Shown: positions 1 to 10,634, numbered from the stretch's first letter. The stretch: 64,000 nucleotides of DNA from WSZJ01 sp964590435 (GCA_964590435.1 CAZPWT010000033.1:7730-71729), one strand, 5' to 3'. Numbers and translations: made by a program. Notes: a model not told the origin generated them from the sequence alone.

Positions 1-1
1 G

Positions 2-403
2 CGCGCCGTGACGCAGATCGCGATGGAAGTCCGCGACCTGCTCGCGATGAAGCAGAACGACCCGAAGCGTTACGAGCGGCGGATGTCGCAGCGCAAGCTG
101 GACTACCGGGCGAACGAGCTGGCCGAGAAGATCCGCGGGGCCGGGGAGAACCAGGACACGACGGCCGAGCGCAAGGAGCTGAAAGACGTGCTGGGCAAGC
201 TGTTCGACCTGCGCGAGGAGGACCGCGAGCAGGAATTGAAGCGGCTGGCGGACGAGCTGACGCGCCTGAAGGAGACGATGGCGAAGCGGCGCGAGTCGAA
301 GGACAAGCTGGTGGAGAGGCGGATGGAGGACCTGCTCGGGGAAGGGATGGAATGGGATCCGGGGAAAGGGACGGGAGGGGAGCAGCCGCCCCCGCCGAGG
401 TAG
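2..403 (+). CDS. Hypothetical coiled-coil protein, 5' end probably outside the window
   Basis: The open frame runs from the window edge. A GTG at 8 gives 131 residues, but no stop precedes it, so this is probably the C-terminal part of a longer protein. The visible part is almost entirely charged heptad-like helix (many Glu, Lys, Arg and Leu from about residue 15 to 110), ending in a Gly/Pro-rich tail. No signal peptide or membrane segment is present in what can be seen. The family is not recognised. It converges on uvrB with a large inverted repeat between them. Confidence 0.6.
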   Translation, partial: RAVTQIAMEVRDLLAMKQNDPKRYERRMSQRKLDYRANELAEKIRGAGENQDTTAERKELKDVLGKLFDLREEDREQELKRLADELTRLKETMAKRRESKDKLVERRMEDLLGEGMEWDPGKGTGGEQPPPPR

Positions 404-416
404 GGGGGGGGAGTTG

Positions 417-598
417 CGGGTTTGTGAGTTCGGTTCGGAGTTCGGGGTTCCGCGTTCCGGGAGGTTTCGGGATTCGGGTTGTCAGCAGTTGGCGGAGTCC
501 GGTTCGACTCGAAACACAACCGCAACTGCACCCGCAACCCCAACTCTGAACGTCCCGGAACGCCGAACCCCGAACTCCGAACTGAACCCGCAAACCCG
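417..598. repeat. Long imperfect inverted repeat between convergent genes
   Basis: Arms of about 46 nt at 417-462 and 553-598 are inverted copies with about four mismatches, both built from the words GTTCGG, AGTTCGGGG and GTTCCG. The loop is about 90 nt and has further weak internal symmetry. It could fold into a long hairpin in RNA from either convergent gene, or a cruciform. There is no T-tract, so it is not a classical terminator. Similar words recur near 29.7 kb. Confidence 0.8.
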
Positions 599-612
599 AA
601 ACGCCATCCGCC

Positions 613-2742
<2,130 letters not shown>

Positions 2743-2748
2743 GCAGAC

Positions 2749-2778
2749 ATTAGACGTCGGGCGGGGAAGCGGCGTCCA
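2749..2778 (-). promoter_or_regulatory. Candidate leaderless promoter of uvrB
   Basis: On the minus strand, TGGACG (2773-2778), an 18-nt spacer and TCTAAT (2749-2754) are followed by 6 nt and the uvrB ATG. The -10 matches consensus at five of six positions. Transcription would begin at or next to the start codon. Confidence 0.45.
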
Positions 2779-2789
2779 CCTTGACGCTG

Positions 2790-4472
2790 TCAGTGACCTG
2801 CTTCGTCGTGCCGGCGAAGAAGGAGCATGTCCGGCGCTTCTGACGGGTCCTTCGTCGCGGCGATGGGGTCGGGGTTGTTTCCCCAGGCGACGTCGGGGGC
2901 GTGAAGCGGCACGGGGGTCCACTGGTAGCGCTGGATCTCGCGGTTGAACACGGTCCAGTCCACGAAGTCGATCGAGCGGCGGATGACGGCGAAGCGCGGG
3001 GGCGTCCTGGAATCGTCCTCGACGCGGAAGGCGGCGATGCCGCCGCGGATCGGGTTGGGGAGGTAGAACATGAGGGGGACGTCCTCGTAGTTGATGAGGA
3101 TTTCGTCGTCCGGTGCGGCGTTGTTCCTGAGCCATTCGGCGACGATGCGGTTGGGATCGGGGCGGCTGCCGAAGACTTCGGAAGCAACGACACGGAATTC
3201 GGCACGGACGAGCCATCCGGTTTCGCGTCCCGCGGAGGCCGGGAGAAGCGGGAGCACGGCGCTGGCGGGGAGGCTGAACCACGGGGTCACCGCCAGCAGC
3301 AGCGCGCCGACCGGCGCCAGCCGCGGCGCGCGGTCGCCGCAGCCGCGGACGAGAACCCAGGCCGAGAGCGCGCAGCCGGCGGGGGCGAGAAGGATCACGT
3401 AGCGCAGGAACGGGTACGGCGCGACGCTCGGGATCCAGAGCATGAGCGCGGCGTAGAGGCCGCACGCGATTGAGACGAGCCGCCGCTCGTGCTGCGGAAG
3501 GCTCTTCCAGCGTCGGGAGAGAAGCGCCGCGGCGGCCAGCACAACGACGACCGGCGCGACGTGCGTGTTCATGTTCGACAGGTTTTCGCTCCACCGCCCG
3601 AACCAGCTCCCGGATTGGGCGGAAACGCGGGCGTGGAGTGAAGAATCCGCGAGGCCGTAGAAGAGCGCGAGCGGGGCGAGCGCGACGGCAAGGCCGGTCC
3701 ACGCCGCGAGCGTTTTCGGCAGGTTTTTCCGGTTGGCCGCGATGGAGTCGACGAAGAGCACGACGAGCACCGGCACGATGGTGCCATAGTCGACGTTGAA
3801 GAAGCTCCACGCCGCGACGACGAAGGCGAACGCGCCCCCTCTTCCGCCGCGCTGCCAATGCGCGTAGGCCGCCAGCGTCGCGACGAGCATGCAGGTCGCG
3901 AGCGGGTAATAGCGGGCCTGCCGGCTGTGCATGATCCAGTAGGAATTCAGCACGAGCAGGAACACCGCCAGCACCGCCATCAGCGGGCTGTCGAAGGCGC
4001 GGCGGACCAGCGCATACAGAAGCGCGATCGTCGCAAGGCCGGCGAGGGCAAAGGGGAGCCGCGCCCCGAGCGTCGAATGCCCGAACACCTTCAGCCCCGC
4101 CGCGGCGACCACGAACTGCCCCCACGGATGGAACTTCCACGCGGAATCCGCCTTGTAGTCGCCGCGCTTCACGAAGTAGTCGACGGCTTCCTGCGGCGTC
4201 TTGGCGACCTCGTTGATGTGGCGCGAGTCCTTCTCGGAGAACAGGTCGTTGGAGACGAAATTCCTCCCGTCCCACGCGAGCGGCCGGCCGTGGACCAGCA
4301 TCCGCTCGCCCAGCACCGCCGTCGCCGCTTCGTCCTGCCACAGGTACTTCTCCCCGAGGCCCCAGAAAAGGAGCACGCAGGCCAGGACGCCGAGGGCGGC
4401 CACCGCGGGGACTTCCCAACCGAACCGGCGTCCCGGTTTTGCGGCCGGATCCGCCTCTCCCGCTTCGTTCAT
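2790..4472 (-). CDS. GT-C type membrane glycosyltransferase (family 39/ArnT-like)
   Basis: Predicted polytopic inner-membrane glycosyltransferase using a polyprenyl-phosphate sugar donor. From the ATG at 4472 it has 560 residues, a first membrane helix at about 20-40, then the acidic motif LWQDEA (Asp47-Glu48) at the start of the first periplasmic loop, the catalytic position in GT-C enzymes. Many further hydrophobic helices and a soluble C-terminal part follow. A GGAGG-like site lies a short way upstream. The frame could extend 63 residues upstream, but that stretch is Arg/Ser-rich and unlike a family N-terminus. Substrate (lipid A, protein or glycolipid) cannot be told. uvrB lies 47 bp downstream on the same strand. 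Confidence 0.8.
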   Translation of the reverse strand: MNEAGEADPAAKPGRRFGWEVPAVAALGVLACVLLFWGLGEKYLWQDEAATAVLGERMLVHGRPLAWDGRNFVSNDLFSEKDSRHINEVAKTPQEAVDYFVKRGDYKADSAWKFHPWGQFVVAAAGLKVFGHSTLGARLPFALAGLATIALLYALVRRAFDSPLMAVLAVFLLVLNSYWIMHSRQARYYPLATCMLVATLAAYAHWQRGGRGGAFAFVVAAWSFFNVDYGTIVPVLVVLFVDSIAANRKNLPKTLAAWTGLAVALAPLALFYGLADSSLHARVSAQSGSWFGRWSENLSNMNTHVAPVVVVLAAAALLSRRWKSLPQHERRLVSIACGLYAALMLWIPSVAPYPFLRYVILLAPAGCALSAWVLVRGCGDRAPRLAPVGALLLAVTPWFSLPASAVLPLLPASAGRETGWLVRAEFRVVASEVFGSRPDPNRIVAEWLRNNAAPDDEILINYEDVPLMFYLPNPIRGGIAAFRVEDDSRTPPRFAVIRRSIDFVDWTVFNREIQRYQWTPVPLHAPDVAWGNNPDPIAATKDPSEAPDMLLLRRHDEAGH

Positions 4473-4790
4473 GTCCGTTCCCGGCGCCTCCGCGATGCAC
4501 GACTGTGGGCGCCAGCATACTCGCGACCCGGAGCCGGGCTTACGGCTTCTTGACCGGCACCTCGGCCGCGTCCGTCGACTCGCGGTTTCGGCCCGCGAGG
4601 AATCGCCGCGACTTTCCGAAGGGAAGTTCTCGCCGAAACGATTCCACGATATTAGTTTCAAGACGAACCGGTCCGGGGAGAACGTATGCCCTTTGCCGTG
4701 ACATCCTCATGCCGTTCCAATTCGGGCGGTCGCGCCGCGCCGGCCCGGGGCGGACGGGGTGTTTCCGGTGCAGGAAGCGCCCTCCGCGGC
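4473..4790. other. Divergent intergenic region, 318 bp
   Basis: This separates the glycosyltransferase from the plus-strand barrel gene. The middle (about 4640-4665) is more AT-rich and could hold promoters for both, but no hexamer pair good enough to call was seen. No ORF here has coding character, and no RNA structure is evident. Confidence 0.4.
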
Positions 4791-5472
4791 ATGCGCCGGC
4801 CTCCATGGCTCCTCACCCTGGTGCTCGCGTGCTGTGTCTCACAGGGTCACCGCGTTCCTCAGCGAAACGGACCGCGTCGGCCTCGAGTCCGAACTGCTCT
4901 GGTTTGACGGCAAGAAAACCCTGCAAGGCAGCTTCCTGTTCGACGACGACGCCTTTACCGAAGGCTCGCGGGTCATGACTGGAATCCTTCTCCGCCAGTT
5001 CTCCTTCGAGTACGAACACCGCTTCCTCGACGGAATCCCGGAAGTCTGGGCCGGGATCGGCCTCATGCACTCCGTCGCCAGCTTCGGCATCTACACCCAC
5101 CCCCACGGGACCGGCGACCTGGAGGAGACGTTCGCCTGGATGCCGTTCCTCAACCTGGAGACGCGCTTCCCGATCGGCGGCCCGCTGGCGCTCGTGTCCC
5201 GCGCCCGCCTCGCGGCGTTCGGCCTGCCCTGGGTCGGCCGGTCGCGGCAGCGGATGTTCCTGGGCGAAGAGGCGGCGGACGCGCGGCTTGCGGACGTCGA
5301 GGTGGCGCTGAGGGTCAGCCCCCTTCGTGAAGTGAGCATCGAGGCCGGCGTCGAATTCATGTCTCTGATGCAGCACTACATGGGCCCCGAGAAGGACGGG
5401 GTTTCCTACGGGAACAACCGCCTGCGCATGAATGCGATATTCCTTTTCATCGGGATCACCGTGGGATTCTGA
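4791..5472 (+). CDS. Outer-membrane beta-barrel-like protein with apparent frameshift after the signal peptide
   Basis: The body, in the frame of position 4759, is rich in alternating hydrophobic/aromatic strands and ends in GITVGF with a terminal Phe, typical of outer-membrane barrels. Its own frame has no convincing signal peptide. A good one (MRRPPWLLTLVLACCVSQG) begins at ATG 4791 in the neighbouring frame and runs out near 4850, where the body frame takes over. A one-base indel near 4845-4860 would join them into a protein of about 225 residues. It is therefore either an assembly/sequencing error or a recently broken gene. No family is recognised. Confidence 0.6.
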
Positions 5473-5527
5473 AACCCCGCCTCGCTGGCGGATGTATGTC
5501 CGGACACACACGCTTCCCGGAGCCTCC

Positions 5528-6517
5528 ATGCGCCGTCTCGCCGCCGCCGCCCTCGTCGCGCTCGTCGCCGTGTCGTGCTCGGGAGAGCCCGTTCCCCCCG
5601 ACGCCGAGCTCGAAAAGGCCGCCGTCGAGGTCGAAGGCAAGCGCGTGGCATTCGTCGACGGCGTCGCCTACCTGTTCAACGCCGACTCGAAGAAGTGGGA
5701 GTTCTACAAGCGGATCATCGAGAAGGGGTGGTTCGAGAAGAACTACGCCGTCGAGGGCGACCGCGTGCTCCGCATCGCAGACGACGGCAGCAAGGTCGAG
5801 GTCTCGCGGCACTTCAAGTCCGGGTTCGAGGACGCCGCCACGATCAAGGACCTGATCGGCCTGAAACCCGGCTGGACGGCGTTCACCCTGCAGTCCCCCA
5901 AGGCCAGGGAGATCGCGGACTACGTCAAGCTGCGCCAGCGGATCCTGAAAGAGGGCGCGCCGTTCCTCGACAACGTGGTCGAGCCCTCCACCGCAAAGGC
6001 CCACGGCGGCAAGGCTGCGCTTCGCACGAAATCCGTCGCGCGCTCGAAGGACATGGTCTGCTCGAAGGCGTCGCTGGAGACGGAGTTGATTCATTTCCGG
6101 AAGGGCGACGACTTCTGGTACAGCGCGTGGTACTTCGTCGAGGATCGCGTCCCCTACACGCTCATGGACCTCGAGTCGACATGGATCGAGGGGCACTCCG
6201 GCATCCGCATCACCACGTCCGACGCCGGCCTCGGATTCGAGCTGAAATTCCCGCCCAAGCCGCACTGGCGCCCGACGACCCCGACGCCGATCCCGGTGGG
6301 GAAGTGGTTCCGGGTGGTGGCGCACATCAAGCTGGACGAGAAGGACGGGGTCTGCGAGGTGTGGCAGGACGGCGTGAAGGTCTGCGAAGGGAAGGGGCAA
6401 ACGCTGCCGTTCGCGGACACGATCTACAACTCGCTGGAGGTCGGGATCAGCGCGACCGAGGTGGACAGCACGGTGTGGGTGGACGACGTGGAGGTATCGG
6501 ACAAGGAGATTAAGTAG
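5528..6517 (+). CDS. Lipoprotein with concanavalin-like (polysaccharide-lyase type) fold
   Basis: A 329-residue exported lipoprotein. The N-terminus has a hydrophobic stretch and a lipobox-like VSCSG with Cys at residue 17, so the ATG at 5528 is preferred; a GGAG stands 8 nt upstream. The C-terminal half has the jelly-roll pattern seen in polysaccharide lyase/heparin-lyase-like proteins: DDFWYSAWYF, a Trp-rich stretch, IPVGKWFRVVAHIKLD, then WQDGVKV and VWVDDVEVS at the end. It probably binds or cleaves an acidic glycan at the cell surface, but catalytic residues could not be assigned. Its stop overlaps the convergent membrane-protein gene by 8 bp. Confidence 0.7.
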   Translation: MRRLAAAALVALVAVSCSGEPVPPDAELEKAAVEVEGKRVAFVDGVAYLFNADSKKWEFYKRIIEKGWFEKNYAVEGDRVLRIADDGSKVEVSRHFKSGFEDAATIKDLIGLKPGWTAFTLQSPKAREIADYVKLRQRILKEGAPFLDNVVEPSTAKAHGGKAALRTKSVARSKDMVCSKASLETELIHFRKGDDFWYSAWYFVEDRVPYTLMDLESTWIEGHSGIRITTSDAGLGFELKFPPKPHWRPTTPTPIPVGKWFRVVAHIKLDEKDGVCEVWQDGVKVCEGKGQTLPFADTIYNSLEVGISATEVDSTVWVDDVEVSDKEIK

Positions 6518-7151
6518 CGCCATCTTTCTTCGATGCGTCGCCGCGCTCGCTGTGCCGCAGCGGCAGGCGCTTCTCCACGACGGGCGTCAGGTCCGACGGC
6601 GGCGGGCGCAGCTTCGCGGGCCGCGCTTCGGGCGGACCGAGGTCGCCCGGCTGGACGTGCGCGCCGCCCGCCGCGCCCATGAGCGCGATCAGCGCCTGAG
6701 GATCCGACCCGCGCTTGGAAACAATCGCCCCCGCGACTCCCGCGACGAGACACGCCACGAGATTGAGCGGCGTCAGTGCGTCCTCGATGAGGAACTCTCC
6801 GCCGTGCGACCCCAGGATGACGATTGCCTCGGCGGCGGAAAGGCCCCGGGCGCGGGCCGCCATGATGGCGAACCCGACCAGGTTGCCAAGGAGGCACGAC
6901 CAGAGCGACAGCGCGCCACCCAGCAGCATGACCCGCGGGTCGGAGCGGCGGCCGGCGATCCGGACCGCGAGGCCGACGAAAATGCCGGCGCTGACGCCGA
7001 GAAGGGCGCTTCGCAGTTCCCAGAAGCCGAGGACGAGTCCCCATCCGGTTGCGCAGAGCAGCGCCGTGAAGGAGCCGGCCAGCGATGCGATGAGGAGGGA
7101 TCGCGGCGAATTCGCCACGGGCGCGGGCACACCGTCAACGGGGGAGTTCAC
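6510..7151 (-). CDS. Hypothetical integral membrane protein
   Basis: A 213-residue protein with about four hydrophobic segments (roughly residues 17-37, 43-62, 73-97 and 120-142) and a hydrophilic, Pro-rich C-terminal tail of about 60 residues. No family is recognised. The start is a GTG. TACCAT lies 6 nt before it, so a leaderless mRNA is possible. The 3' end overlaps the convergent lipoprotein by 8 bp, and the 5' end faces the Uma2-like gene across 59 bp, so the two divergent promoters must overlap. Confidence 0.75.
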   Translation of the reverse strand: MNSPVDGVPAPVANSPRSLLIASLAGSFTALLCATGWGLVLGFWELRSALLGVSAGIFVGLAVRIAGRRSDPRVMLLGGALSLWSCLLGNLVGFAIMAARARGLSAAEAIVILGSHGGEFLIEDALTPLNLVACLVAGVAGAIVSKRGSDPQALIALMGAAGGAHVQPGDLGPPEARPAKLRPPPSDLTPVVEKRLPLRHSERGDASKKDGAT

Positions 7152-7210
7152 CGCAGGATGGTATTCGATCGCGTTCCCGGCGCGCTTTGCACCGTGCTAG
7201 AATTCACCGC

Positions 7211-7816
7211 ATGAAAGTGGTCATCCTGGACGCCAGCGAATCCATGATCGAGGAACGTCGCCACGCCGGGAGCGACCGGCGGGACGAAATGTGGGAGGGC
7301 GTGTATCACATGGTTCCGCCGCCGAACGAAGAGCACCAGGTCATCGTTGACGGCCTTTTCGTGCATCTTTCGGTCTACTTCGCGAAGCACAAGCTCGGTG
7401 TGCTGCGGACAATCAAGGGAGTCCGCGAGGCCGGGAACCCGAAGCTGAACTACCGGGTGCCGGAGTGGATCGCGATCCGGGCCGGTCGCGAAGGAATGCT
7501 CAAGAAGCGGAGCAGCTACGTGGACGACGGCCCGGATGTGGTGCTGGAAGTCCGCTCGCCGGGGGACGAAACCGACGAGAAGCTGCCCTTTTATGAGCGG
7601 GTCGGCGTCCGGGAGGTCCTCATCATCGATCCCGAGACCCGGCACGTGGAGTTGTACAGACTGAGGTCCGGGAAACTGAAGACCGTTTCCGCGGCTGCTG
7701 ATGGGTGGATTCACTGCGAGGGGCTGCATGCCCAGTTCAAGAGATCCGCAAAGTCGAAGGGGAGCTCGGCGCTGCTCATCCGGCTCGAACTGGACGGTGT
7801 GGAACACGCTGTCTGA
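7211..7816 (+). CDS. Uma2-family protein (DUF820, PD-(D/E)XK nuclease fold)
   Basis: A 201-residue member of the Uma2/DUF820 family, which expands in cyanobacteria and planctomycetes and has a restriction-endonuclease-like fold; the biological role is unknown. The core is PDVVLEVRSPGDETDEK at about residues 108-124 (Asp109, Glu113 and a following Lys), then a Gly-Val-Arg-Glu segment and LIIDPETR, as in the family. ATG 7211 is chosen; TAGAAT ends 7 nt before it, with no Shine-Dalgarno. GC content is visibly lower than in neighbouring genes, consistent with horizontal spread. The next gene converges. Confidence 0.85.
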   Translation: MKVVILDASESMIEERRHAGSDRRDEMWEGVYHMVPPPNEEHQVIVDGLFVHLSVYFAKHKLGVLRTIKGVREAGNPKLNYRVPEWIAIRAGREGMLKKRSSYVDDGPDVVLEVRSPGDETDEKLPFYERVGVREVLIIDPETRHVELYRLRSGKLKTVSAAADGWIHCEGLHAQFKRSAKSKGSSALLIRLELDGVEHAV

Positions 7817-7824
7817 TCGTTCGG

Positions 7825-8274
7825 CTAGCGGCGCCCTTCCCCCATCTCAAATCTGGTGATGAAGATTCGGCTGGATTGAGGCATTTCAGAGTCGCCGAGG
7901 GGTGAGCCCGCCGTGAGAACCTCGAGTCCGCACCCTTCAACTTGGTCCTGGCTTACGACTGTGATGCTGTTGCGAACGAGTTCCACATGGGCAGGGTCCG
8001 TCCCTTCCGTCGTGAATAGGGCTATTCCGCTCCTGGCAAGCTGCAGCCTCACTGATATTACGTAGAACGGACCGTTGCCGGTGCTCTCCATGGGCCTGGT
8101 TTTCAATTCCGGCGCAAGCCCATGCATCACGCGATCGACCTGCAGCAGCATCGGGTCCGCAGAACTCCCCGGCCACCTCACGAACCCGAGCTGATGCGTG
8201 AAAAGCTGGAACGGCGGAACGTGATACTCCGCGAGCTGGAATCCGCCGCACTCCATTTCAAGCACGAAACTCAT
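7825..8274 (-). CDS. Hypothetical protein downstream of a diguanylate cyclase
   Basis: A 149-residue soluble protein with no recognised domain, signal peptide or membrane helix. It starts 6 bp after the stop of the diguanylate cyclase gene, so it is probably co-transcribed with it. Its composition is less GC-rich than the cyclase, suggesting separate origin. Short beta-like strands alternate with loops (FVLEMECGGFQLAEYHVPPF at the N-terminus). Confidence 0.6.
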   Translation of the reverse strand: MSFVLEMECGGFQLAEYHVPPFQLFTHQLGFVRWPGSSADPMLLQVDRVMHGLAPELKTRPMESTGNGPFYVISVRLQLARSGIALFTTEGTDPAHVELVRNSITVVSQDQVEGCGLEVLTAGSPLGDSEMPQSSRIFITRFEMGEGRR

Positions 8275-8280
8275 GAGTTT

Positions 8281-9600
8281 TCAGTGTCCCTTCCCCGCCT
8301 CCACGCCCTTCGCCGCCTCGGCGACTTTGACCGCCTCGAGCGCCCCGGCCTTCCACGTCTGGACCTGGTTGCGGCCGCTCTTCTTGGCGACGTACAGCAC
8401 CTCGTCCGCGCGCGACACGAGTTCCTCGGGGGCCTTCATGTCCGCGGACCACTCGGCGACGCCGAAGCTCGCGGTGACGCTGAGCTTCTTCGTCTCGCCC
8501 TGGATCGTCTTGGCCTCGAGTTTCTTGCGCAGCCGCTCGGCGAGCGCCGCGGCCTGCTCGGCGCTGGTCTCGGGGCAGAGCACGCCGAGCTCCTCGCCGC
8601 CGTAGCGGTAGGCCTCGTTCGAGCTGCGGATCGACTCCTTTACGATCTTCGCGACTTCCTTGAGCACCATGTCGCCCGTGAGGTGGCCGTAGGTGTCGTT
8701 CACGTTCTTGAAATGATCGACGTCCACCATGATGAGCGCGAGCGGTTCGCCGTGGCGGCGCGCGATCGCCTCGTGGTGGTGGAGCTGGTTGGAGAAGTGC
8801 CGCTTGGTGAAGAGCTTGGTCATGCCGTCGCGGATGGTGCGTTCGTAGAGGTCGGGGGTCTTGATCGCGAGCGCGACGAAGTTCATGAGCTCGTACAGCT
8901 CGCTCTCGAGGCGTTTCGCGAACGCGGCGCGCTCGGCGCCGTCCGCGTCGAGCGGGATCTCGACCTGCAGCGCGCCGATCGTCTCGCGGTCGGCGGTGAT
9001 CGGGATGGCGAAGCGCAGGACGGCGCCGTCGTCTCGGGAGACGAGGCGGCGGGCGGTGAAGGCCTCGCCGGCGATGCCGCCGTCGATCTTCGCTCGCGCG
9101 ATCTTCGCAGGCTCGGTGACGGCGTCGCCCTCGCGCCACACGGCGCGGAGCTGCAGTTTGTCCTCGCTCGACAGGTGGATCGCCACCAGCCCGTTGTCCG
9201 GCGTCCCCGCCGCCTGCGCGACGAGCCCGAGGACGCGCTTCGCGATCGCGTTGAACTCCAGTTCCTCGCGCAGGACGAGCATCATTTCGCGCGCGGCGGT
9301 GAGGAACTCGACGCGCCGTTCCAGCGCGTGCTTCGAGCGCGCTGCCTCCTGCCCCGCGGTCAGGTAGACGTTGGCCTCCTTGGCGAGTTCCTTCTCGCGC
9401 CGCCCCGCCAGCGCCAGCAGCAGCCCGAGGACCAGCGCGTAAACCGACGTCAGCGCCGCGAACGCCGCCAGCATCGGGATCACCCCGCCGCGGTTCGCCG
9501 CCGTCTGGTACTCGTCGCTGAACTGCCAGATCGTCGCCAGCACGAACGTCGCCGCCGGAAGCGTCGCGAACAGCGCAAACCACGCGAGCCGCTTCTTCAC
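8281..9600 (-). CDS. Membrane diguanylate cyclase with GAF and GGDEF domains
   Basis: Predicted to make cyclic di-GMP from two GTP. The 439 residues contain two membrane helices (about 7-24 and 42-66), a short coiled coil, a GAF-like sensor (about 100-240) and a GGDEF domain (about 262-420). Key residues are visible: DVDHFKNVND (293-302) and the signature as GGEEL (334-338), a Leu in place of the usual Phe. The inhibitory RxxD site five residues upstream is RSSN, so product inhibition may be lost. The start overlaps the upstream ComEA-like gene by 4 bp (ATGA). The ligand of the GAF domain cannot be told. Confidence 0.9.
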   Translation of the reverse strand: MKKRLAWFALFATLPAATFVLATIWQFSDEYQTAANRGGVIPMLAAFAALTSVYALVLGLLLALAGRREKELAKEANVYLTAGQEAARSKHALERRVEFLTAAREMMLVLREELEFNAIAKRVLGLVAQAAGTPDNGLVAIHLSSEDKLQLRAVWREGDAVTEPAKIARAKIDGGIAGEAFTARRLVSRDDGAVLRFAIPITADRETIGALQVEIPLDADGAERAAFAKRLESELYELMNFVALAIKTPDLYERTIRDGMTKLFTKRHFSNQLHHHEAIARRHGEPLALIMVDVDHFKNVNDTYGHLTGDMVLKEVAKIVKESIRSSNEAYRYGGEELGVLCPETSAEQAAALAERLRKKLEAKTIQGETKKLSVTASFGVAEWSADMKAPEELVSRADEVLYVAKKSGRNQVQTWKAGALEAVKVAEAAKGVEAGKGH

Positions 9601-9896
9601 CGCGCCTCCGTCAGAAGCGCGATCCGTTCCGCCGCGCGGCGGGTGACGCCCTTGACGCGGCGGACTTCGGCGGGATGCGCAAACCGGCCGTTCGCGGCCC
9701 GGTCGGCGACGATCCGTTCCGCCGTCTTCGGCCCGACGCCGGGGAGGAGGTCAAGCTCCCGTGCCGAAGCGGCATTCAGGTCGAGCCGGAGGGGAAGAGG
9801 CGCGGGGGCCGGCGGCGGGAACATCGAGGGGACGGCCGCGCACGCCGCCGCGAGAGCGGCGGCCACGGCGGCGACGGCCGCGGCGCGGGATGTCAT
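9597..9896 (-). CDS. Secreted ComEA-like helix-hairpin-helix protein
   Basis: A 99-residue exported protein: a hydrophobic Ala-rich signal or anchor (about 1-25), a Pro-rich linker, then a tandem helix-hairpin-helix of the ComEA type from about residue 38 (LDLNAASARELDLLPGVGP). ComEA proteins bind DNA in the periplasm during uptake, but short HhH proteins also occur outside competence systems. It heads an operon with the diguanylate cyclase, overlapping it by 4 bp. A -10 lies 6 nt before the ATG. Confidence 0.85.
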   Translation of the reverse strand: MTSRAAAVAAVAAALAAACAAVPSMFPPPAPAPLPLRLDLNAASARELDLLPGVGPKTAERIVADRAANGRFAHPAEVRRVKGVTRRAAERIALLTEAR

Positions 9897-9902
9897 GCCG
9901 CC

Positions 9903-9930
9903 ATGTTAGGGCAAGGTTACCGGGCGTCAA
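9903..9930 (-). promoter_or_regulatory. Candidate leaderless promoter for the comEA-like/cyclase operon
   Basis: On the minus strand, TTGACG (9925-9930), a 16-nt spacer and TAACAT (9903-9908) are followed by 6 nt and the ATG at 9896. Both hexamers are close to the sigma70 consensus. Confidence 0.55.
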
Positions 9931-9941
9931 TGCAGGTGGGC

Positions 9942-10517
9942 CTACCCGGCGCGGCGGGACCGGCTTTTCGCGGGGTCCGAGCCGGAAGCATTCGGAGTTC
10001 GACGGGTGATCCTGAACCCGATCGGCTCCTTCTTCTTCTCGGCCGGATCCGACAGCTCCTTGAGGACGGCGAAGACGGCCTGGAACTGGGCCTGGGTCGA
10101 GCGTTCGAGGTCGCCGATCCGGCGAGCGAGGTGTTCATGCGACGACAGGATTTCGCGAAGCCGCACGAAGGTCCGGACGATCACCAGGCTGACATGGATC
10201 GCCCGGGCGCTTCTCAGGACCGCGGACAGCATCGCCACGCCGTGCTCGGTGAATGCAAATGGCCTGTACCGGGAACCGCCCCACGCCGGCTGCCGGCGCC
10301 CGAGCTTGCGCAGGGAAGCGCACTCCTTTTGAGAGAGCCGGAACATGAAATCGGCGGGAAATCGAGCGCTGTTCCGCTTAACCGCCTGGAGCAATGCCCT
10401 CGTTTCGACCTCGTAAAGCCCGGCGAGGTCGGCATCGAGGATCACTTTTTCCCCCCGAAGGAAGATGATGACGCCCTCCACGCGAGCGGAGGGAACCAGG
10501 GACATCGAGGCGCTCAT
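9942..10517 (-). CDS. ORF6N (KilA-N related) DNA-binding domain protein
   Basis: A 191-residue protein with an N-terminal ORF6N domain (about 12-105): FLRGEKVILDADLAGLYEVET, AVKRNSARFPADFMFRLS and FAFTEHGVAML all match the family. A coiled-coil segment (about 120-160) and a basic tail follow. ORF6N domains occur in phage and bacterial DNA-binding proteins of mostly unknown role. Two near-identical 27-bp palindromes lie 118-209 bp upstream, and a half-site-like TTGTGAT is at 10542-10548 next to the promoter, so autoregulation through these sites is a reasonable inference. Confidence 0.88.
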   Translation of the reverse strand: MSASMSLVPSARVEGVIIFLRGEKVILDADLAGLYEVETRALLQAVKRNSARFPADFMFRLSQKECASLRKLGRRQPAWGGSRYRPFAFTEHGVAMLSAVLRSARAIHVSLVIVRTFVRLREILSSHEHLARRIGDLERSTQAQFQAVFAVLKELSDPAEKKKEPIGFRITRRTPNASGSDPAKSRSRRAG

Positions 10518-10550
10518 GACCCTGCTTCTCCGAATTGAAGATTGTGATGA

Positions 10551-10578
10551 ACTATAGCATATACAGTGAGGAAGTCAA
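10551..10578 (-). promoter_or_regulatory. Candidate promoter of the ORF6N gene
   Basis: On the minus strand, TTGACT (10573-10578), a 16-nt spacer and TATAGT (10551-10556) sit in an AT-rich island. The inferred leader is about 27 nt, with GGAG before the ATG. Confidence 0.5.
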
Positions 10579-10634
10579 GGGGTGAGATTGAAGAATGTCG
10601 CATGCTGGGACGATGACGACCAGTTCGCGGCAAT

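Noticed and set aside
417..598. Inverted repeat considered as a bidirectional terminator
   Set aside because: The loop is about 90 nt and no T-tract follows on either strand.
2743..4518. Extension of the uvrB frame by about 590 codons upstream
   Set aside because: It runs through the glycosyltransferase gene on the same strand in another frame; UvrB family length and motifs fit the start at 2742.
7825..8274. Immunity or antitoxin partner of the Uma2-like gene
   Set aside because: The gene is on the other strand and lies directly behind the diguanylate cyclase; nothing ties it to the nuclease-fold gene.
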